This document shows, piece after piece, positions 1 to 7,900 of a stretch of 11,900 nucleotides of DNA; the stretch's first letter is position 1, and every line of letters begins with the position of its first letter. The position numbers and the translations under genes were made by a program. The stretch spans positions 1 through 11,900 of the forward strand of contig CAMOHL010000010.1 in the NCBI GenBank assembly GCA_946615295.1. The letters are read 5' to 3'. The DNA comes from an uncultured Clostridia bacterium (GTDB lineage Bacteria > Bacillota > Clostridia > Christensenellales > UBA1242). The notes below the pieces were generated by a model. That model had not been told where the DNA came from and did not search any database. It was given only the letters and a program-made list of their open reading frames with translations.

Positions 1-61
1 TTTTTGCTTTTTTATTCAAAAAATTTTATTTTTTAATTTTTTTGATAATTTTCTTTTTAAC

Positions 62-1936
62 TTAAATCATCTTTTTTGATTTCAAAAACACTGTCAAAAC
101 TGAAATATCTGCTGGGCTAACTCCACTGATTCTGCTTGCTTGTCCCATATTGAGTGGCTTGATTTTGTTGAGTTTTTCTCTTGCTTCAAGTCGCAAACCT
201 TCAATTTGAGAATAGTCAAAATCTTGTGGAAGTTGCATTTTTTCTTGTCTTTTTGCATCGTCAATTTGTCGTTGCTCTTTTTCTATGTAACCTGAATACT
301 TTGTTTCAATTGTTATTTCGTTCAAGACATCATCTTTTTGATTTTTAAATAGTCCCATTGCTGTTTGCAACATTTTTGCAGTAACATTTGTTCTCTTAAG
401 CAAATTTTCAACTGATGCTCCTGTTGATAGTGGTGTTTCTCCAACTTCAACAAGCATTTTGTTTATGCTTTCATTTGGTGGGATAATTTTTGAAAGCTCT
501 TTTCTACATTTTTCCAAATTCTTTTTCTTTTTTAAAAAGATATTCCATCTGTTGTCGTCAACCAAACCAAAATTTCTTCCAATTTCTGTAAGTCGCAAAT
601 CGCAGTTGTCTTGTCTTAGATGAAGTCTATATTCAGCTCTGCTTGTAAGCATTCTATATGGTTCATCGGTTCCCTTTGTAACCAAGTCATCAATCAAAAC
701 TCCAATAAATGCTTCATCTCTTTTGAGAACAAGTTGCTCTTTGCCTTGAATTTCCCTACTTGCATTTATTCCTGCAATCAAGCCTTGGCAAGCAGCTTCT
801 TCATATCCGCTTGTTCCATTGATTTGTCCAGCAGTAAACAAACCTTTTATTTTTTTGTATTCAAGGGTAGGGTATAGCTGCAAACTATTTATGCAGTCAT
901 ATTCAATGGCATAGGCATCTCGCATAATCTTTGCATTTTCAAGTCCTTTTATGCTTTGTAGCATTTCTTTTTGAACATCAATTGGCAAACTTGTTGAAAG
1001 TCCTTGAATGTATGTTTCTTTTGTGTGCAAACTCTCAGGCTCCAAAAATATTTGATGTCTTTCCTTGTCTTTGAATCTAACAATTTTTGTTTCAATGCTT
1101 GGACAATATCTTGGACCAACACCTGTGATAAGTCCATTATACATAGGACTTTTTGAGATATTGTCTAAAATTATTTTGTGTGTTTTTTTATTTGTGTAAG
1201 TAAGATAACAAACAGCAGTGTTTTTTGGTTGAGATTTTGTCAAGTAACTAAATGATTGAATATTTTCGTCGCCGTATTGAACTTCAAGGTCAGTTGTGTC
1301 AATTGTGTCAAAGTGGACTCTTGTTGGAGTTCCTGTTTTGAACCTATATATTTCAAAGCCACACTCTTTGAGACTTTGTGTCAATTTGTTTGCTCTCTTG
1401 AATCCGTTTGGTCCTGTGGCTTCAACATGGTCTCCTATAATAATATTACTTTTTAGATAAACACCAGTGCAAAGAACAATTGCCTTAACATAATATGTTT
1501 CACCCATATCAGTTTTTAGTCCATAAACCTTGCCGTTTTTGTGAAGGATTTTTGATGCTTCACCTTGTTTTATGTCAAGATTTGCTGTATTTTCCAAAAC
1601 AGATTTCATTTCGTTGTGATACTCAATCTTGTCTTCTTGTGCTCTCAAAGAGTGAACAGCAGGGCCCTTTCCCATGTTTAACATTCTCATAAGAATTGAT
1701 GTTTTGTCAGCAACAATTCCCATTTCGCCACCCAAAGCATCGATTTCACTAACAATTTGTCCTTTTGCAGTTCCACCAATACTTGGATTGCATGCCAAAA
1801 AACCAATGCTATCCAAGCTCAAAGTTAGTAGCAAAGTTTTTACTCCTGTTCTAGCAAGTGCAAGAGCAGCTTCACAGCCTGCATGGCCAGCTCCAACAAC
1901 AACTGCATCATAATCTTTATTGATATTTTGTCTCAT
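62..1936 (-). CDS. mnmG: tRNA uridine-5-carboxymethylaminomethyl modification enzyme MnmG (GidA)
   Basis: FAD-dependent partner of MnmE. Together they install the (carboxymethyl)aminomethyl group on C5 of wobble uridine-34 in certain tRNAs, in the cytoplasm. The 624-residue product has the usual family length. Visible motifs are the FAD dinucleotide-binding loop GAGHAG at residues 15-20, a conserved NPSIGGTAKGQ block at 50-60, GidA signature 1 around GPRYCPSIETK (274-284) and GidA signature 2 beginning AGQINGTSGYEE (369-380). The C-terminal helical domain, which in the family contacts MnmE and tRNA, has the conserved RISGVSPADI (602-611). I chose the ATG at 1936 because GGAA (1946-1943) sits 6 nt upstream. 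The frame is open further, to a GTG at 2011, but that stretch is lysine/tyrosine-rich, unlike the family, and has no ribosome binding site. The gene lies downstream of mnmE on the same strand but appears to have its own promoter. Identity is certain; only the exact start is inferred. Confidence 0.97.
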   Translation of the reverse strand: MRQNINKDYDAVVVGAGHAGCEAALALARTGVKTLLLTLSLDSIGFLACNPSIGGTAKGQIVSEIDALGGEMGIVADKTSILMRMLNMGKGPAVHSLRAQEDKIEYHNEMKSVLENTANLDIKQGEASKILHKNGKVYGLKTDMGETYYVKAIVLCTGVYLKSNIIIGDHVEATGPNGFKRANKLTQSLKECGFEIYRFKTGTPTRVHFDTIDTTDLEVQYGDENIQSFSYLTKSQPKNTAVCYLTYTNKKTHKIILDNISKSPMYNGLITGVGPRYCPSIETKIVRFKDKERHQIFLEPESLHTKETYIQGLSTSLPIDVQKEMLQSIKGLENAKIMRDAYAIEYDCINSLQLYPTLEYKKIKGLFTAGQINGTSGYEEAACQGLIAGINASREIQGKEQLVLKRDEAFIGVLIDDLVTKGTDEPYRMLTSRAEYRLHLRQDNCDLRLTEIGRNFGLVDDNRWNIFLKKKKNLEKCRKELSKIIPPNESINKMLVEVGETPLSTGASVENLLKRTNVTAKMLQTAMGLFKNQKDDVLNEITIETKYSGYIEKEQRQIDDAKRQEKMQLPQDFDYSQIEGLRLEAREKLNKIKPLNMGQASRISGVSPADISVLTVFLKSKKMI

Positions 1937-1942
1937 TTTCAT

Positions 1943-1951
1943 TTCCTTTTT
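1943..1951 (-). promoter_or_regulatory. Ribosome binding site of mnmG that decides its start
   Basis: On the minus strand AAAAAGGAA ends 6 nt before the ATG at 1936. A second ATG at 1942 directly abuts the GGAA, with no usable spacing, so the 1936 start (protein beginning MRQNINKDYD) is preferred. Confidence 0.6.
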
Positions 1952-2028
1952 GATATATAAAAATTTTTTTCTAGTGTATTTTGCTTTTAAAATATGTTTT
2001 GTATAAAACACTTTTCTGTCTTATTCAT

Positions 2029-2066
2029 AAAAAAAGTGCTATTTTGCAGATACATTATAGCACTTT
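2029..2066 (-). terminator. Probable intrinsic terminator of mnmE, overlapping the mnmG promoter
   Basis: A perfect 10-bp inverted repeat, AAAGTGCTAT / ATAGCACTTT (arms 2057-2066 and 2033-2042), encloses a 14-nt loop. On the minus strand it runs into seven consecutive Ts (2035-2029, the first three in the stem), about 60 nt after the mnmE stop. The stem has only four G-C pairs and the loop is long, so termination may be partial. On the plus strand the T run is interrupted, so the minus direction fits better. The same inverted repeat flanks the predicted mnmG transcript start and could instead be an operator. Confidence 0.55.
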
Positions 2067-2082
2067 GTGTTTTTTATGTAAA
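2054..2082 (-). promoter_or_regulatory. Sigma-A-type promoter of mnmG
   Basis: Read on the minus strand: -35 TTTACA (2082-2077, one mismatch to TTGACA), a 17-nt spacer, an extended -10 TGC (2062-2060) and a perfect TATAAT (2059-2054). The expected transcript start is near 2047, giving a 5' leader of about 111 nt before the ATG at 1936. This is the closest match to consensus in the window. It implies mnmG is transcribed independently of mnmE, or in addition to it. The -10 box overlaps one arm of the hairpin at 2033-2066. Confidence 0.7.
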
Positions 2083-2128
2083 TAACTTTTTATTTTTTGT
2101 CAAATTTTGTTAAAATGCACTTTTATCA

Positions 2129-3469
2129 TTATTTACCCAAACAAAACTTTGTGAATATTGTGTCTATTATTTCTTGATTTGAGTTTCTGCCTGTTATTTC
2201 TCCAAGTGCAAGCCAAGCAGTTTTTATGTCAGTTGCAACAAGGTCAAGTGAAACTTGATTTTCCAAAGCATCTATTGCAGAATTTAGAGCAATTAGAGCT
2301 TTTTTGAGAGAATTTATGTGTCTTGTGTTAGTGATAAGTAGCCCACCTGTGAGCATATTTTTGTCAACAACCAAGTCATATATATCATTTTTTAATTTCT
2401 CAACTTTTTCTCTTCTCAAAGCACTCACTTCAATCATCTTGTCAAAAGTTGCATTTATTTTTTTTGGTAGGTCAATTTTGTTTATAACATACAAAACAAT
2501 CTTGTCTTTAACCAACTTCAAAATTCTTTCATCATCTGGTTCGATAGGACGACTTCCGTCAAGCACAACCAAAATAATGTCTGCATTTTTAACATTTTCT
2601 TCAGCTCTTTCAATGCCAATCTGTTCAACTATGCTTTCTGCATCTCTAATTCCTGCAGTGTCTATAACATTGAAAGACATATTTTTGTAAGTGTATGTGC
2701 CTTCAACTGTGTCTCTTGTTGTGCCTGCAATGTCAGTAACAATCGCTCGGTTGTATCCAACAAGGGCATTGAGCAAACTGCTCTTTCCTGCATTTGGTTT
2801 TCCAAGGATTAAAACATTTATTCCATTTTTTACAATTCGGCCAGTGTTTGCAGTGAGAAGCAAATTGTTTATTTTGTTTTTTGCATCTTCTAGCTCTGTT
2901 TTGATTTCTTTTGCTGTGGAATACTCAATGTCTTCTTCAGGATAGTCAATTGCAACTTCAACTTTTGCTTGTGCTGTTGTTAGGTTTGTTTGAATTTCAT
3001 CAACAACTTCTTTAAGTTTTCCTATCATAAGGTTGTATCCTGCCTTGACAGCTTCTTCACTTTGAGCATTTATCATATCAATAACACCTTCGGCTCTATC
3101 CAAAGATATTTTTCCGTTCATAAATGCTCGTTTTGTAAATTCACCCGGTTCAGCCAAAACTGCACCTTTGTCGATGAGTTCTTCCAAAATTCCGTTTGCA
3201 ATAACAACTCCACCGTGGCATTGAATTTCAACCATATCTTCTCCAGTGTAAGAAAATGGTGCCTTAAACCAAACCACAAGAGCTTGTTCCATAAAGTTTT
3301 TTGTTTTTATTTTTGAAAGAGTAAGCTTTCTTGCTTCAAGTTTTTCAACATTCAAATTTACAACTTTTTGCAAAATTTCTTTTGACTTTTCTCCTGACAT
3401 TCTAACAATGCTTATTCCGCCGTTTCCTATTGGTGTGCTAATTGCACAAATTGTTTTATTCTTTTCCAT
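2129..3469 (-). CDS. mnmE: tRNA modification GTPase MnmE (TrmE)
   Basis: Potassium-activated GTPase that works with MnmG on wobble uridine-34 of tRNA; in the family its N-terminal domain binds the folate one-carbon donor. The product is 446 residues, the usual length. Seen in order: the N-terminal folate-type domain (about 1-120) with SYTGEDMVEIQCHGG (73-87), a helical domain, then an inserted G domain. The G domain has G1 GKPNAGKS (223-230), G2 around TDIAGTTRD (245-253), G3 DTAG (270-273) and G4 NKID (330-333). The invariant C-terminal FCLGK ends the protein, with catalytic Cys443. The ATG at 3469 is chosen because family homology starts there (KTICAISTPIG). A TTG at 3487 in the same frame adds only six residues. 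No Shine-Dalgarno sequence precedes either. The gene is divergent from ychF and 192 bp upstream of mnmG. No yidC or jag neighbour, common in other Bacillota, lies upstream here. Confidence 0.97.
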   Translation of the reverse strand: MEKNKTICAISTPIGNGGISIVRMSGEKSKEILQKVVNLNVEKLEARKLTLSKIKTKNFMEQALVVWFKAPFSYTGEDMVEIQCHGGVVIANGILEELIDKGAVLAEPGEFTKRAFMNGKISLDRAEGVIDMINAQSEEAVKAGYNLMIGKLKEVVDEIQTNLTTAQAKVEVAIDYPEEDIEYSTAKEIKTELEDAKNKINNLLLTANTGRIVKNGINVLILGKPNAGKSSLLNALVGYNRAIVTDIAGTTRDTVEGTYTYKNMSFNVIDTAGIRDAESIVEQIGIERAEENVKNADIILVVLDGSRPIEPDDERILKLVKDKIVLYVINKIDLPKKINATFDKMIEVSALRREKVEKLKNDIYDLVVDKNMLTGGLLITNTRHINSLKKALIALNSAIDALENQVSLDLVATDIKTAWLALGEITGRNSNQEIIDTIFTKFCLGK

Positions 3470-3475
3470 AGTTTT

Positions 3476-3503
3476 ATAATAACACAAAAACAGTTGTTTG
3501 CAA
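3476..3503 (-). promoter_or_regulatory. Candidate promoter of mnmE, possibly giving a leaderless mRNA
   Basis: Minus strand: TTGCAA (3503-3498), a 16-nt spacer ending in TGT, then TATTAT (3481-3476). Counting the last base of the -10 as -7 puts +1 at 3469, exactly the A of the mnmE ATG. A second, more distal candidate is TTGCAA (3537-3532)-N16-TATTAT (3515-3510). The -35 hexamer matches only 4 of 6 consensus bases, and in such AT-rich DNA chance matches are likely. Confidence 0.4.
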
Positions 3504-3507
3504 ACAA
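3494..3507. other. 14-bp perfect palindrome in the mnmE/ychF divergent spacer
   Basis: TTGTTTGCAAACAA is self-complementary over all 14 bases and overlaps the candidate mnmE -35 element. A shorter related palindrome, TTTGCAAA, is centred 34 bp away (3531-3538). This could be an operator or a chance palindrome; no regulator is identifiable. Confidence 0.3.
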
Positions 3508-3531
3508 AAATAATATTTTATCAAAACTTAT

Positions 3532-3560
3532 TTGCAAAAAAATTGTATTAGTGATATATT
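3532..3560 (+). promoter_or_regulatory. Candidate sigma-A-type promoter of ychF
   Basis: TTGCAA (3532-3537), a 17-nt spacer ending in TGA (extended -10) and TATATT (3555-3560) predict a start near 3567 and a leader of about 45 nt before the ATG at 3612. The -35 hexamer is itself palindromic and coincides with the distal mnmE candidate on the other strand. Confidence 0.5.
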
Positions 3561-3611
3561 GTTCATTGTAAAAACAGCAAAATTATATCAAAAAATATAT
3601 GGAGAAATATT

Positions 3612-4709
3612 ATGAAATTAGGAATTGTTGGCTTGCCAAATGTTGGCAAAAGCACATTGTTCAATGCAATAACAAAAGCTGGTGCAGAATCTGCAAATTA
3701 TCCATTTTGCACAATAGAGCCAAATGTTGGAGTTGTTGCAGTTCCAGATGAGAGATTAAAAAAACTTGCAGAATTATATAACAGTCAAAAAGTTACTCCT
3801 GCCGTTATTGAATTTGTTGATATTGCAGGTATTGTTAAGGGAGCAAGCAAGGGAGAAGGACTTGGCAACAAGTTTTTGAGTCATATTAGAGAAGTTGATG
3901 CGATTGTTCATGTTGTTAGATGTTTTGAAGACCAAAAAATTATTCATGTGAGCAATGTGGTAAATCCTATTGATGATATTGATGTTATAAACACAGAACT
4001 TCAACTAGCAGACCTAGAAACAATAGAAAAGAGATATGAAAAAGCAAGCAAACTCGCAAGGGGTGGCTCTGCAACAAAGGAACAAAAAGATGAAGTTAGA
4101 CTTTTGGAACTTTGTAAGGAACATTTAGAAAAGGGCTTGCCAATAAGAACATTGCAAATTGATGAAGAAGAAAAAAAGATTGTTCAAGGATTTTTCCTTT
4201 TGACTGACAAACCTGTTATTTATTGTGCAAATATTGGAGAAGATGAAATTTCAAAGCCAGACAACAAGTTTGTTCAAATGGTCAAGGAAAGAGCTAGTCA
4301 AGAAAATGCCGAAGTTATAACACTTTGTGCAAAAATAGAAGAAGAAATAACAAATCTTAGCGATGAAGAAAAGCAAATGTTTTATGAAGATTTGGGAATT
4401 GTTGAAAGTGGACTTGATGCACTTGTGAAAGCAAGCTACAAACTTTTGGGGCTCATAAGTTACCTAACGGCAGGAGAAAAAGAGACAAGAGCTTGGACAA
4501 TTGTTAATGGAACAAAAGCACCACAAGCAGCTGGTAAAATTCACACCGACTTTGAAAAGGGATTTATAAAGGCAGAAGTAGCCAATTATCAAGACATACT
4601 TTCATGTGGGGGCTATGTAAAAGCAAAGGAACAAGGCAAGGTCCGTATGGAAGGCAAAGATTATGTTATGAAAGATGGTGATGTTGTTTTGTTTAGATTT
4701 AATGTTTGA
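3612..4709 (+). CDS. ychF: Redox- and ribosome-associated ATPase YchF (OLA1 family)
   Basis: Universally conserved P-loop protein of the Obg/HflX superfamily. Family members bind ATP in preference to GTP, associate with ribosomes and have been linked to translation and oxidative stress. The 365 residues are full length. Visible features are the P-loop GLPNVGKS (7-14), DIAGIVKGASKGEGLGN (70-86) containing the G3 motif, NIGE (207-210) in place of the NKxD of true GTPases (the NxxE form typical of YchF), a lysine/glutamate-rich probable coiled-coil stretch (about 130-190) and a C-terminal TGS domain (about 281-364). GGAG (3601-3604) lies 7 nt before the ATG. The gene stands alone between its own candidate promoter and a strong terminator, so it is probably monocistronic. 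Nothing is missing or odd. Confidence 0.97.
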   Translation: MKLGIVGLPNVGKSTLFNAITKAGAESANYPFCTIEPNVGVVAVPDERLKKLAELYNSQKVTPAVIEFVDIAGIVKGASKGEGLGNKFLSHIREVDAIVHVVRCFEDQKIIHVSNVVNPIDDIDVINTELQLADLETIEKRYEKASKLARGGSATKEQKDEVRLLELCKEHLEKGLPIRTLQIDEEEKKIVQGFFLLTDKPVIYCANIGEDEISKPDNKFVQMVKERASQENAEVITLCAKIEEEITNLSDEEKQMFYEDLGIVESGLDALVKASYKLLGLISYLTAGEKETRAWTIVNGTKAPQAAGKIHTDFEKGFIKAEVANYQDILSCGGYVKAKEQGKVRMEGKDYVMKDGDVVLFRFNV

Positions 4710-4711
4710 TT

Positions 4712-4740
4712 GCAAACTGATTTTCAGTTTGCTTTTTTTT
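4712..4740 (+). terminator. Intrinsic terminator of ychF
   Basis: An 8-bp perfect stem, GCAAACTG (4712-4719) and CAGTTTGC (4725-4732), with a 5-nt loop (ATTTT) is followed at once by eight Ts (4733-4740). It starts 2 nt after the ychF stop. This separates the housekeeping unit from the surface-protein unit to the right. Confidence 0.92.
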
Positions 4741-4923
4741 GTTAAAAAATGATAAATGTTAATTTACTTAAAAACTTTTTTATAAAAATCGTTTTAAAAA
4801 AATAAAAAGCAAAATTTCAAAAATAAATCTAAAAAATTGATATATTAAGCAAAAAACGGTTTTGCAAGTTGCTTTTATTATATATTATTATTTTTAATTT
4901 ATATATAAAATATTTCAATTTGG
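4741..4923. other. AT-rich intergenic spacer without a recognisable gene
   Basis: Almost entirely A and T, with long A and T tracts; these could act as curved DNA or an UP-like element for the promoter that follows. The only structured stretch is a short hairpin, GCAAAA / TTTTGC (4849-4854 and 4860-4865). It has no following T run, so it does not look like a terminator. No riboswitch, tRNA or credible small ORF was recognised. Confidence 0.5.
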
Positions 4924-4952
4924 TTGATAAAATAAAATATTGGTGTTAAAAT
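4924..4952 (+). promoter_or_regulatory. Sigma-A-type promoter of the lipoprotein-signal peptidase unit
   Basis: TTGATA (4924-4929, 5 of 6 consensus), a 17-nt spacer whose last three bases are TGT (extended -10) and TAAAAT (4947-4952, 5 of 6). The predicted start near 4959 leaves a leader of about 16 nt containing GGAG before the ATG at 4975. Confidence 0.7.
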
Positions 4953-4964
4953 AAAATTGATAAT

Positions 4965-4968
4965 GGAG
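4965..4968 (+). promoter_or_regulatory. Ribosome binding site of the large lipoprotein gene
   Basis: GGAG lies 6 nt before the ATG at 4975. An in-frame TTG (4957) falls before the predicted transcript start, and an ATG (4963) overlaps this site. The 4975 ATG is also the one that places a K-K-rich signal peptide at the N-terminus. Confidence 0.75.
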
Positions 4969-4974
4969 TTTCTT

Positions 4975-7900
4975 ATGAAAAAACTAAAAGTATTGATTTT
5001 GTTTATTATTGCAATTTTTGGTGGTTTGTTCTTCACTGCTTGCACAGAAGCAGGTGTTTTGTGTGAACAAATAACTGTTTTGCAAGAAGAGATTTATCTT
5101 CAACTTGGCGAAGTTGCCGAAGTTGGTTTTGAAATAACACCAAGTGATGCAACAAAAAAAGAATTGGAACTTGTTGGAGATTATTTGGATGTTGCAAGAA
5201 TTGACATTGATTATGACAACAGTAAATTGATTGTAACAGCAAGAGATTTTGTTACTGCAAACAAAACTGATGCTATGGTTGGAATAAGAACAACTGATGG
5301 CAGTGAAAAAGAAGCTCACATTCAAATTTATTTGCTTGAAGAAAATCAATCAGTAAAAACTCCAAAAAATTTAACTTTGAGTGGCAATAAACTAGTTTGG
5401 CAATCAGTTGACAATGCATTGGGCTACACAATATGTGTCAATGAGGAACCATATGTTGTTTATCAAAACAGCTTTGATATAAATCTTGATGAATATGCAG
5501 GAACAGATGTTTCCGTAAAGGTTAAGGCAAATGGCAGGGCTAGCAATCTAGATAGTGCATACACAACTGAGCTAAACTTCTATGTATTAAACAGACCAAC
5601 AGGCATATCTTATAGTGATGATACAGGTATTGTGAGTTGGAATGATGTTGAACAAGCAAGTTCTTATGTTTTGTATCTCAACAATAGGCCATACTATACT
5701 GAAACTACAAATTTAAACATTAGTGAATATCTAAACACTGTTGGACAATATGACATCAAAGTAAAAGCAAATGGCCAAAGTGATGGCTCTATTGCAAATT
5801 CGGCATTTAGCAACTCACTTATTTTGACAAAACTTGCAAGTCCAGAAAATGTAAACATTCAAAATGGTGTTGCAAGTTGGAAAAGTGTTGTTGGTGCAGT
5901 TGGCTATGACATTGAATATCAATATTCAAGCAACGGAGTTGTGCTGACAAAAACAGAAAGATTGGATTCAGTGAGATTTACACTTCCAACAGATTTGGCT
6001 GTTGGCGATTATAGATTTAGAATAAAAGCTATTGGAAATGGCAAAACAACAATAACAAGTGATTTTGGAGTGCAAAGAATATACACAAAACTTGCCACTG
6101 TCAAAAATTTGAGAGTGGAAAACGGTGATATCACTTGGGATGTAAACAATCTTGCAACTTCTTATACAATATATTTTGAAAATTTGGACGACAATGGAAA
6201 TGTTGTTAGTGATACAATATCTCAAAATAGTGGAGCAACAAGCATAACATATTCAATTTCAAATCGTCCAGCAGGAGATTATAGAATTGATGTTGTTGCA
6301 AACGGACTTGATGACAAAATATCAAGCGAAAAAACAGGAAATCCAATTTCAGTAAAAAAGCTTTTGACCCCAATCAATTTGCAAGCAACAAAAGAAAATG
6401 GCGAAAGCATAATTCAATGGACAAATGATAGCTTTGCAAGTGGATATAGACTTTTGATAAACAATGATAATAGCAATGAAAAGTTTGTATCAAAAACAAA
6501 TGGAGAATTTGCTACATATAGATTTAGCAATGCAGACCTTGTTGATGGTCTAAACACAATAAGCATAAAAGCAATTGGAAACTACAAAAACAATGGTGTT
6601 TGGATTTTGAACAGCGAATATTCAACAGATTTGGTTCTCACAAAACTTTTGGCACCTATAATCAGTGTTGCTGATATTGCAAATGGTAATGCAATGTGGA
6701 GCTCTTTGGATTCGCAAGGATTTGAAAGTTATCAAATAAAAATTTTAACATCAAACGGAAGTTTATTATTTACTGATACAATATCTCAAAATTCAATAAA
6801 CTTTAACAATATTGGCTCATATTATTATGATTTGCCTGTTGGAACTTATAGATTTGCAGTAAAAACAATTGCAAAGCAAAACACAAATTATTATGACAGC
6901 GATTTTTCAACTGAAATTTTTGTAAAAAAAGCAGGCATCAAAAACTTGTCAGTTTACAATGGACAAATTGAAGATTTGCTAAGCGATGATGAAAATTATG
7001 AAATTAGATACTTTGTCTCAACAAGTAATCAATATATAACTTCAATAAATGATTTTTCAACAAAAACAATCAAGAGTGGAGAAATTGTTTCAGTAAAAAC
7101 TCAACTCTATCCAACAAAATTGTCAGTAAATGATGTTTATCTTGTTCCTGGCAACTATTCAGCACCAATTTACATAAAAAAATTGCCAACCATAGAAAAT
7201 GTTAATATGGTTGATGGTGTTTTGAATTATGGCTCAAATTATGCTGATTTGGATGGCTACAAATTTATTTTAAAAATAAATGATGATGAAATTGAAAACG
7301 GAACAAGTTTGACTTATGATTTTAGTAATGTTGACGCAGGCGATTATGCTGTGAGCATAAGGGCTGTTTCAACACAGGCAGGGGATGGACAACAAAGTAG
7401 TTATGACAATCCTTTGCTATTAGATAGTTATCAAATGAAATCACCATTCACATTCAAACGACTTTCAGCTCCTGGTGTGGTTGTAATACCTTCATTTGCA
7501 ACAGGAAACATGACAATAGGAGATTTGGCTGATAGGATTAATAGTAATTTGCTAGGAAATCAAATGCTGATTTTTTGGAAGGAAGTTCCTAGTGCAACAG
7601 TATATGAAGTTATAGTTGATGGCACAATAAAATTTGAAACATCAAACACTTATATTTCACTTCAAAACACAGATGTTGGAGTTGGAACTCACACTATTTT
7701 AATCAAGGCTATTGGCAATGGCAAAGAAATTATTTCTAGCGACTATGAAAGATTTTTGAATAGAGAACTTGTTAAACACGAGTTTGGAAAAGTTCAAGCT
7801 CCTGACAAACTTTATATTGAAGATGGAAAAATAAAGTGGTCTTATACCAATCAAGCAAACGATCCTAACTTTGCTGTTAAGGAATTGATAGCAAACAGCA

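Noticed and set aside
16..45. AT-only inverted repeat after the mnmG stop (TCAAAAAATT / AATTTTTTTGA) as a terminator
   Set aside because: It has almost no G-C pairs and no T tract on the mnmG side. In a homopolymer-rich stretch such symmetry arises by chance.
1937..2011. Longer mnmG reading frame starting at a GTG at 2011
   Set aside because: No ribosome binding site precedes it, the 25 extra residues do not resemble the family, and GGAA lies correctly before the ATG at 1936.
620..3316. Plus-strand open frames of about 65-128 codons inside mnmG and mnmE
   Set aside because: They lie wholly antisense to strongly conserved genes, lack ribosome binding sites and show no recognisable protein features.
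3470..3487. TTG start for mnmE adding six residues
   Set aside because: No ribosome binding site precedes it, and the family N-terminus matches the ATG at 3469.
4749..4805. An 18-codon open frame in the spacer after ychF
   Set aside because: It has no ribosome binding site, consists mainly of K, N, F and I codons expected from AT-rich DNA, and has no promoter close upstream.
4849..4874. Hairpin GCAAAA / TTTTGC as a terminator or structured RNA
   Set aside because: The stem is short, no T run follows, and the T-rich bases after it are interrupted. It is not matched to any gene end.
4957..4974. Upstream TTG (4957) or ATG (4963) start of the lipoprotein
   Set aside because: The TTG precedes the predicted transcript start, the ATG overlaps the GGAG, and only the 4975 start has a proper ribosome binding site spacing and a signal-peptide N-terminus.
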